Positions 6,594 to 11,437 of a stretch of DNA of 11,437 bases are shown here, in pieces (position 1 is the first letter of the stretch; every line of letters starts with the position of its first letter). The notes beneath the pieces were generated by a model. That model was not told the DNA's origin, made no database searches, and worked only from the letters and a program-made list of their open reading frames with translations. Made by a program: the position numbers and the translations under genes. This stretch comes from a bacterium. Its GTDB lineage: Bacteria > Arandabacterota > Arandabacteria > Arandabacterales > JALGWA01. The DNA lies in NCBI GenBank assembly GCA_025774425.1, contig JALGWA010000016.1, positions 1 to 11,437 of the forward strand. Direction: 5' to 3'.

Positions 6594-6699
6594 GGGCCAG
6601 AGCTCGGGGTCAGAGCTCAAAATGCACAGTGCAACCCCGGGGGTCAGAGCTCGGAATGCACAATCCAGTCGTGCGGGGTCAGACCCGGGAGGGTCAGGC
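6594..6699. repeat. Cluster of GGGGTCAGAGCTC direct repeats, REP-like
   Basis: Two near-identical 23-base units start at 6606 and 6640 (21 of 23 bases identical, 34-base period) and follow GGGGTCAGAGCTC with AATGCACA. A degenerate upstream copy (GGGCCAGAGCTC) starts at 6594. Shorter copies GGGGTCAGA and AGGGTCAGG start at 6675 and 6690. Small palindromes lie inside: TGCACAGTGCA at 6623-6633 and CCCCGGGG around 6635-6642. The pattern resembles extragenic repeats associated with REP-type (RAYT) transposases in other genomes. No transposase is present here, and only a genome-wide search could confirm dispersal. It occupies most of the 349-base gap after the DUF1028 gene. Confidence 0.55.
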
Positions 6700-6769
6700 C
6701 CCGGGGGGCGGAGGGGAGCCCCCTCAGATCCGGTCGGGGGCACCTGGCTCGCACGCCGTCCGCCGCGGG

Positions 6770-7876
6770 TCAGCCGCCCAGAGCCTCCTCGAAGCGGGCG
6801 AGTTGCCGCCTGTAGTAGGCGTCTTCGGGCTCCAGGTCGACGGCGCGCCTTATGGTCGCCACGGCCTCCTCCACCATGCCCTTGCGGAAGTAGGCCTCGG
6901 CCAGCGTGTCGATGATGTAGGCCTCGTCGGGCGCGAGCTCGACGGCCCGCAGGGCGGCCCGTAGGGCCTCGTCCAGGTAGATGTCATTGGTCGCGCAGAA
7001 CCACGCCAGGCTGTTGAGATTCTCGGCGTCGGGCTCCTTCTCCGCCAGCGCCCTCGCGAGCACGGCGCCGATGCGCTCCTTCTCCAGCCGTGCCATGCGC
7101 TCGTCGCCCATCGCCTCGTACCGCTTCATGTACCTCGCGCGGGCCTCGAGCAGGTCGCCCATCTCATGCATGCGATACAGTCTGACGATCTCGCGTATGG
7201 GGTCCTCGTGGTCCTCCACCCTGAGGTCGGTGTACCTGTAGCGGTACTCGGGGTATTCATCGCTCGGCCGCACGACGAGCACCGCCGCCGACTGCATACC
7301 GCGCCTGTCCCCGCCGGCGGCCTGCCCCGCGACGAGCGCCTGGAGCAGTCTCTCCCCAAGGTCGCCCTCGGTCTCCTCGAACGCCCGCGCCATGGCTTCG
7401 ACGACCTCCTCCGACACCAGTATGTTGCCCTGGCAGGAATACCCCGGGCCGCGGACGGCGCCGGCCCAGGCCGAGCACCCGGAGCCCGTGAAGTTGAACG
7501 TCCTCCCCGCGGCGTCGACGATGCCCACCTGCCGGTTCTCCCTTCCCTGGTCCTCCTCGAGGAGCATGGCCCCGACCTCCTCCGCCGGGTGGCCCCGCCT
7601 GAGAAGGTCGAGCCCTTTCGGGCCGAAGGACCGGTTGGTCTGGGACTGGGTCGCGATGGCCCCCACACCGGCCTCGGCCCAGGGGACCGCCTGGCCCACC
7701 GAGAACGCCCTGGACTCGACCGCCACGCCGAGCTCCCCCGTCAGCGAATCAAACGCGACTATGGAAAACGTGCCCGCGGGGTAGTCCTGCGCCAGGCAAC
7801 CGGCGGCGATCCAGAACGCCGCCGCCATGGCGGCCGGGGCCGGAAGCCTCGGCAACAGTCGTGCACATGCAGCCAT
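6770..7876 (-). CDS. Secreted DUF1028 (Ntn-hydrolase-like) protein with C-terminal TPRs
   Basis: This 368-residue protein has an exported N-terminus of about 30 residues, with a hydrophobic run and Cys27 in AAGC that could be a weak lipobox, or an AxA-type site nearby. A full DUF1028 domain follows at about 35-240, with the family signatures TFSIVAFD, GVAVESRAFSVGQAVPWA, GVGAIATQSQTN, GPKGLDLLRRG, QGNILV, GGDRRGMQSAA and LRVEDHEDP. About 283-368 forms at least two TPR-like helix pairs (AWFCATNDIYLDEALRAALR; DTLAEAYFRKGMVEEAVATI). DUF1028 has an Ntn-hydrolase-like fold but no settled reaction. Cytoplasmic members often begin Met-Thr-Phe, so Thr36 here would need proteolysis after Gly35 to become an N-terminal nucleophile. 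The ATG at 7876 has AGGAGGAGG ending seven bases upstream. A 110-base gap separates it from the exonuclease gene, so a shared transcript is possible. Confidence 0.9.
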   Translation of the reverse strand: MAACARLLPRLPAPAAMAAAFWIAAGCLAQDYPAGTFSIVAFDSLTGELGVAVESRAFSVGQAVPWAEAGVGAIATQSQTNRSFGPKGLDLLRRGHPAEEVGAMLLEEDQGRENRQVGIVDAAGRTFNFTGSGCSAWAGAVRGPGYSCQGNILVSEEVVEAMARAFEETEGDLGERLLQALVAGQAAGGDRRGMQSAAVLVVRPSDEYPEYRYRYTDLRVEDHEDPIREIVRLYRMHEMGDLLEARARYMKRYEAMGDERMARLEKERIGAVLARALAEKEPDAENLNSLAWFCATNDIYLDEALRAALRAVELAPDEAYIIDTLAEAYFRKGMVEEAVATIRRAVDLEPEDAYYRRQLARFEEALGG

Positions 7877-7986
7877 CTGTCGACCTCCTCCTGTATCTCA
7901 ATACCTCTTCGGCTCATCCTCCTGCCCGCTTACCCTCGTCCCGGCCCATGGGGCCCCGCCCCCCCGGCCGGACGTATGCCGCGGGT

Positions 7987-8457
7987 TCACCCGAGAGCCG
8001 CCAGCTCGCGCTCCAGAAGGTAGAGGTTGACGACATCCTCCTCGTTGTACTTGAGGAGCACCTCGAGCGACGCCTCCCTCCCCAGCGTCCACTCGTGCCA
8101 GAGCCGCATCGCGTCCGCCCCCGTGAGACCTTCCGTGGCCCGCGGTATGCCGAGGCGCTTTTCGACCGACTTCAGGCCGCCGTAAAGACCGTGCCTGTGG
8201 CAACGATCGGCGAGGTCGGTGGACGCGAAGATCTCCCTGAGGTCGACGCCCAGGTTCCTCCTTATGACGGGGATGTCGAAGCGATGGCCCCAGTAGGAGA
8301 GGATCTCCTCCGTGCCGTCCAGCGCCCGCAATACCGCCGCGGCGTCGATCTCCGGGTGGACGATCTGGACGAGATCGTACGGGTGGCGGTAGATCCCGAC
8401 CACGGTGATCTCGCCGTGATACGAGGTCTCGATGTCGAGGTAGGACTTCGCTCTCAT
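7987..8457 (-). CDS. YprB-type RNase H-like DEDD exonuclease domain protein
   Basis: This 156-residue single-domain protein belongs to the YprB ribonuclease H-like group (RNase_H_2). All DEDD metal-binding positions are visible: Asp8 and Glu10 in YLDIET (Exo I), Asp61 in SYWGHRFDIPVI (Exo II), and Tyr137 with Asp141 in YNEEDVVNL (Exo III, the YxxxD form). It should therefore be a two-metal 3'-5' exonuclease acting on DNA or RNA in the cytoplasm, with the natural substrate unknown. Larger YprB proteins carry TPR or helicase partners, and this one is only the nuclease core. The next gene upstream encodes a separate TPR protein ending 45 bases away, so the two could be co-transcribed. The ATG at 8457 has only a weak GGGCG ribosome binding site. 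It is preferred because YLDIET normally lies near the N-terminus. Confidence 0.9.
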   Translation of the reverse strand: MRAKSYLDIETSYHGEITVVGIYRHPYDLVQIVHPEIDAAAVLRALDGTEEILSYWGHRFDIPVIRRNLGVDLREIFASTDLADRCHRHGLYGGLKSVEKRLGIPRATEGLTGADAMRLWHEWTLGREASLEVLLKYNEEDVVNLYLLERELAALG

Positions 8458-8502
8458 TCGCCCGCCCCCGTACGCCGCCTCCCGGTTTCCGGCCGTACCG
8501 GC

Positions 8503-9615
8503 CTAGGAGCCCTCCTGCCTGGGAATGAGCACGTACTTGTCCACGTAATCCCGCATCCTCTCGATGATCTCCGGCGGGAAGCGCCGTGCAGTCCCCGGCG
8601 CATTCAGGCAGATGTAGTCCATGAGCACATGCGAGACGAGATGGCCGCCGTCAGAGACTCGGGCGAGGAAGTCGAGGTAGTCGTCGTCGCAGGCGTCGGG
8701 GCCGGCGGCCGTCGAGTCGGGCCGCGCCGTGAGCACCTTCCACGCCACGGCCAGCGACATGTAGCAGTCGATGTCCTCGTCATAGGTCCTCTCGTAGGGC
8801 TGCGCGCCGTAACGCTGCCGGTACTTCCCCTCGTACCGCCAGACGGCCCTCTGGGAGGCGAATACCATCCACGCCGACGCCTCCGCCGGACAGTCGATGA
8901 GGGAGGAGTCGATGACTATGTCGAGGTTCCTGCCCCACCTCTTCTCGACGAAGGCGAGCTCGGGAGCGTCCCGGGTCGCGACATCGAACTCGAGCGCCAG
9001 GCCGAGCCGTTCGAGCTCGCCCCAGGCCTCGAGATTGATGCGGTCGAAGATCACGGCGTCGACCAGGGCTTCGCGTGCGGCGTCCAGCCGGCCCATGTAC
9101 TCGTGGCATTTCGCAAGCACCGTCAGGGCCTCGGAATTGGCCGGGTCCCGGCTGAGCACCTGTTCGAGCACGGCCTGTGCCCGCAACACCCGGCCGTCCG
9201 CAAGCAGGATGCGCGCGAACACGACGTAGGAAGGCAGAAAAGCCGGGTTCAGCTCTATCGCCCTACGGACATGCGCCATCGCCGCCGCACCCGCACCGGC
9301 CCTGAACCGCTTGGCCGCTTTCCGGTATTCGATGATCGCGCTGTCGGCCCGTGAGTACTCCCTCCCGCCTGCGTCTTCATCCATGTAGAGGCCGAACGGC
9401 ATGGCCGCCCTCATGTAGTTCCTCGCGCGTATGGTCTCGAGGCTGTCGGCGAAGTCCTCGAACTTGATGTGATAGACGCGCGGCGATTCGTCGATGATCT
9501 CGACCGGGTTGCGGTCGAGGTTGCGCGTGCCGACAGCCGCGGGAGCGCATGCGGCGGCGAGGATCAGCGCGAGCCCGGCCGCGAACCGCGGCCGTCGCCC
9601 CATGGAGAACCGCAT
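8503..9615 (-). CDS. TPR-containing lipoprotein-like exported protein
   Basis: This 370-residue protein of unrecognised specific function begins MRFSMGRRPRFAAGLALILA, followed by AACAP. This gives basic residues, a hydrophobic stretch and Cys23 as a possible lipidation site (AAAC, lacking the usual Leu at -3), so export is likely and lipidation uncertain. Residues about 108-205 form three TPR-like helical pairs (AAAMAHVRRAIELNPAF, ARILLADGRVLRAQAVLEQ, AKCHEYMGRLDAAREALVDA), a protein-interaction scaffold. The C-terminal 165 residues are rich in Trp, Tyr and Asp and match nothing I know. The start is uncertain: ATGs at 9642, 9639, 9615 and 9603 are in frame. I chose 9615 because it places the signal sequence at the N-terminus, although the nearest GGAGG is 13 bases away. 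It is divergent from the beta-helix gene. Confidence 0.8.
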   Translation of the reverse strand: MRFSMGRRPRFAAGLALILAAACAPAAVGTRNLDRNPVEIIDESPRVYHIKFEDFADSLETIRARNYMRAAMPFGLYMDEDAGGREYSRADSAIIEYRKAAKRFRAGAGAAAMAHVRRAIELNPAFLPSYVVFARILLADGRVLRAQAVLEQVLSRDPANSEALTVLAKCHEYMGRLDAAREALVDAVIFDRINLEAWGELERLGLALEFDVATRDAPELAFVEKRWGRNLDIVIDSSLIDCPAEASAWMVFASQRAVWRYEGKYRQRYGAQPYERTYDEDIDCYMSLAVAWKVLTARPDSTAAGPDACDDDYLDFLARVSDGGHLVSHVLMDYICLNAPGTARRFPPEIIERMRDYVDKYVLIPRQEGS

Positions 9616-9683
9616 CCCTGTGTTCAAACCTCCGGTCATCATCCCAACGCCCGTCCGCCCGCCTGGGCGCCTCCCAGAGTATT

Positions 9684-9711
9684 AGAATAAGCGATTGCAG
9701 CCGGCGGCCAA
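9684..9711 (-). promoter_or_regulatory. Possible promoter of the TPR protein gene
   Basis: The minus strand has TTGGCC (9711-9706), 16 bases, then TATTCT (9689-9684), four of six matches in each element. TAATAC overlaps a few bases further on as an alternative -10. It lies in the locally AT-richer part of the divergent region and would give a leader of about 60 bases. The match is weak. Confidence 0.28.
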
Positions 9712-9738
9712 AGCGATTTCTCGACGTCCACAATTCTG

Positions 9739-9768
9739 TTGGCCTGGAATCGAGCTTTGCGCTAGACT
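9739..9768 (+). promoter_or_regulatory. Possible promoter of the beta-helix gene
   Basis: TTGGCC (9739-9744), an 18-base spacer and TAGACT (9763-9768) give four of six matches in each element, with a predicted start near 9775 and a leader of about 75 bases. The divergent candidate for the TPR gene uses the same TTGGCC hexamer. Confidence 0.35.
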
Positions 9769-9780
9769 ATGGGCCGACCG

Positions 9781-9804
9781 CCGACGGGACGTATCCCGTA
9801 TCGG
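9781..9804 (+). promoter_or_regulatory. Leader hairpin upstream of the beta-helix gene
   Basis: CCGACGGGA (9781-9789) pairs with TCCCG (9794-9798) and TCGG (9801-9804) across a CGTA loop and a 2-base bulge, making nine base pairs. It would be near the 5' end of the leader. There is no U-tract, so it is not a terminator. A stabilising or operator role is possible but not shown. Confidence 0.35.
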
Positions 9805-9850
9805 CACTACAATCTTTCGCTGGACGCTTTGCTGCAGCGAGGCTGGTAAC

Positions 9851-11299
9851 ATGGGAAAACTGTTGTTTGTGCTGGTTCCTGTTCTCGTCCTCGCGGCTCG
9901 AGGACACGCCGATACGGTTGGAGCGGCGCCCAAGGTCGCCGTCCATATCGAGGAGTACACCGAACGGACCTGCGGTGAGAACCTGCCCGCGATCACACGG
10001 GAGGGCATCGTAACCACCTACCCCGGCGTGGGAAGGATAAACGCCTTCATCGTGGTCTATGACTACGACGAGGTCCAGGGCATCGCCTTCGGGCTCGCCT
10101 GGCCCGAAGTGTGGAGAGATCCGATGTGGCAGGATTGCGGGGCGGTGCGCATAGGGGCGATCCACAGGCCGGGCGATCACACCAACGTCATGTTCGAGGA
10201 GTGCTCGCGCGGGGGCGCGCCGGTCATAGTCGGCTGGCTCAGCGTCACCGTCACCGCCCCGGGCGCGATAGAAGTGATCCCGTCGGAGGGCGAAGGCGCC
10301 GTCGCCGTGGTCGACTGCAATCTCACCTCGGCCACCGTCAGCGAGGTCATGTTCACAGCCGACGGCGGGGCCGGGGGCGCGCCGGGCACGGACGTTTCGC
10401 GCTTCAGTCACATGAAGAACCGGACGTGGCATGTGACGCCCGACTCCACCGGGGACGCCGTCTCCATAACCGCCGCCGTGAGGCGGGCCATTCCCGGCGA
10501 CACCGTGGCCGTGGCCGGCGGAGAGTACAAAGAGACCGTCTACCTGAGAAACGGAGTCGCGATCGTGGGAAGCTACAATCCCGACTTCACCGCCCGCGAC
10601 CTCATGACTTTCCCCAGCACCATAACCACCGAAGGCGCCGGAACCTGCGTCCTCGGCGGGCTGGCCGAGGATTCGACCTGCGTTCTCGACGGTTTCGTCA
10701 TCACCGGCGGCGAGGACAACTTCGGCGGGGGGATCGCTCTCAGGAGCGGCTCGTCCCCGACGCTCAAGAACCTCATCGTCTACGGCAACCACGCCAAGCG
10801 CGGAGGCGGCATCTTCTGCCACGCCTGCTCACCCGTCATAGAGGACGTCCTCATCGTCGCCAACACGGCCTCGGCCGGCGGGGGAATGGCGTGCACCATG
10901 GGGGCATCGCCGAGAGTGGCGAGGGCGACGATAGCGGCGAACGTCGCCAACGAGGGCGCGGGAATATGGGCCAACGGGGCGTCACCCTATATCGAGCGGT
11001 CGATCCTGGCCCATCACGCCAAGGGCTCCGGCATTCACTGCACGCCGGGGTCGGCCCGGGTGACCTTCGCATGTGTCGACCTCTGGGGCAACGTGCCGTC
11101 GGACTTCAGCGGCACGGCCGGCCCGGAGATGGGCCTTCGGGACAACATATACGAGGACCCCGTGTTCGCGGACGTCGAGGGCCTGGACTTCACGCTGTCG
11201 GAGGACTCGCCGTGCCGGGACCTTGCGGGCTGCGGCGTGCTTGGGGCGACGTGGACCAGGCTGCCGAGGGGCATGGCGCCCGCAGCCGGGTCCGAATGA
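9851..11299 (+). CDS. Secreted right-handed beta-helix protein with cysteine-containing N-domain
   Basis: This 482-residue exported protein has a signal peptide at about 1-20 (GKLLFVLVPVLVLAARGHA). Residues about 25-180 form a domain I cannot name, with four Cys in TERTCGE, WQDCGAV, FEECSRG and VVDCNLT and conserved-looking stretches such as QGIAFGLAWP. About 194-440 is a pectin-lyase-like parallel beta-helix: it starts with the cap-like GDTVAVAGGEYKETVYLRN and GSYNPDFTARD, then has coils of 24-26 residues beginning GGIALRS, GGIFCHA, GGMACTM, AGIWANG and SGIHCTP, most with an SP turn. Such helices often bind or cleave polysaccharide, but no catalytic set is evident, so surface adhesion or carbohydrate contact is only inferred. 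The ATG at 9851 has GAGG eight bases upstream, and the in-frame extension to 9695 has no signal peptide. No FlgD-like sorting domain is present. Confidence 0.88.
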   Translation: MGKLLFVLVPVLVLAARGHADTVGAAPKVAVHIEEYTERTCGENLPAITREGIVTTYPGVGRINAFIVVYDYDEVQGIAFGLAWPEVWRDPMWQDCGAVRIGAIHRPGDHTNVMFEECSRGGAPVIVGWLSVTVTAPGAIEVIPSEGEGAVAVVDCNLTSATVSEVMFTADGGAGGAPGTDVSRFSHMKNRTWHVTPDSTGDAVSITAAVRRAIPGDTVAVAGGEYKETVYLRNGVAIVGSYNPDFTARDLMTFPSTITTEGAGTCVLGGLAEDSTCVLDGFVITGGEDNFGGGIALRSGSSPTLKNLIVYGNHAKRGGGIFCHACSPVIEDVLIVANTASAGGGMACTMGASPRVARATIAANVANEGAGIWANGASPYIERSILAHHAKGSGIHCTPGSARVTFACVDLWGNVPSDFSGTAGPEMGLRDNIYEDPVFADVEGLDFTLSEDSPCRDLAGCGVLGATWTRLPRGMAPAAGSE

Positions 11300-11337
11300 A
11301 CCGCATCCGGCGAACGAACATAGTGCTATTTCCAGGA

Positions 11338-11346
11338 TGGTATGCT
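11338..11346 (+). promoter_or_regulatory. Possible extended -10 element before the last gene
   Basis: TGGTATGCT fits an extended -10 (TGn plus TATGCT, four of six), with no clear -35. It would start transcription near 11353, giving a leader of about 30 bases that includes the GGGGGG before the ATG at 11384. It sits in the 84-base gap after the beta-helix gene. I see no hairpin terminator in that gap. Confidence 0.25.
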
Positions 11347-11383
11347 GTCGATACAAGGCATGATTGACCGGGGGGACGAGACG

Positions 11384-11437
11384 ATGACCACCAGGGAAGC
11401 CCGCAAGAGGGTTCTGGCCGCGTGCAGGAAGAACGAC
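11384..11437 (+). CDS. Start of an unidentified gene, cut by window edge
   Basis: Eighteen codons are visible (MTTREARKRVLAACRKND), continuing past the window. The start has a G-rich ribosome binding site (GGGGGG, eight bases upstream). An in-frame ATG at 11360 is possible but has only AAGG one base away. The residues are basic with no signal peptide, suggesting a cytoplasmic protein. The family cannot be assigned from this much sequence. Confidence 0.5.
   Translation, partial: MTTREARKRVLAACRKND

Noticed and set aside
6594..6699. CRISPR array
   Set aside because: Units are degenerate, spacers are about 10 bases or absent, and no cas gene is near.
6711..6725. GAGGGG/CCCCTC hairpin as terminator of the DUF1028 gene
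   Set aside because: Only 6 bp with a 3-base loop and no U-tract on either strand. It could still be part of the repeat cluster.
8491..8503. GGCCG/CGGCC hairpin between the TPR and exonuclease genes
   Set aside because: Only 5 bp and no U-tract. Such palindromes are common in GC-rich DNA.
7861..9354. Plus-strand reading frame of 497 codons opposite the exonuclease and TPR genes
   Set aside because: It is antisense to two genes with clear motifs and runs through their intergenic gap. It has low-information composition.
9767..10822. Minus-strand reading frame of 351 codons opposite the beta-helix gene
   Set aside because: No motif or signal peptide, and the plus strand has a well-supported secreted protein.

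Overview
The window is GC-rich (by eye well above 60%) and has a bacterial layout. The coding signal is dominated by secreted or envelope proteins: a gingipain-type (C25) protease ending in a FlgD/T9SS-like sorting domain, a beta-helix protein, a secreted DUF1028 protein, a small secreted protein built from two copies of one domain, and a TPR lipoprotein-like protein. A high-GC genome with FlgD/T9SS-like C-terminal domains and DNGDG-loop secreted proteins suggests an uncultured FCB-related lineage such as Eisenbacteria, Krumholzibacteriota or Latescibacteria. This placement is an inference from protein style, not from a marker gene.

Layout: six protein genes lie on the minus strand, and one complete gene plus one truncated gene lie on the plus strand at the right end. 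Reading leftward from 9615 are a TPR protein (9615-8503), a YprB-type DEDD exonuclease (8457-7987), a secreted DUF1028-TPR fusion (7876-6770), a two-repeat secreted protein (6420-5800), a C25 protease (5498-1824) and a cytoplasmic reductive-dehalogenase-like double [4Fe-4S] protein (1673-507). The first two or three may share a transcript. The last three are separated by gaps holding promoters or terminators and look like single transcription units. Rightward are a beta-helix protein (9851-11299) and the first 18 codons of another gene (11384 to the window edge).

Regulation: three close matches to sigma-70 promoters, all containing TTGACAT, lie on the minus strand. One precedes the protease, one sits unusually tight against the dehalogenase-like gene, and one (380-409) precedes no recognisable protein gene. 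About 190 bases downstream of the last is a strong intrinsic terminator (157-184), so 157-373 is a candidate structured non-coding RNA. Two of its helices contain G-U pairs that become A-C mismatches on the other strand, which supports minus-strand transcription. A cluster of direct GGGGTCAGAGCTC repeats at 6594-6699 looks like a dispersed REP-type element.

I see no CRISPR array, tRNA, rRNA, transposase, phage gene or recognisable defence system. The observations most worth follow-up are the candidate RNA, the TAT-less dehalogenase-like enzyme with its unusually close promoter, the duplicated domain in the 206-residue secreted protein, and the cysteine-containing domain at the front of the beta-helix protein.
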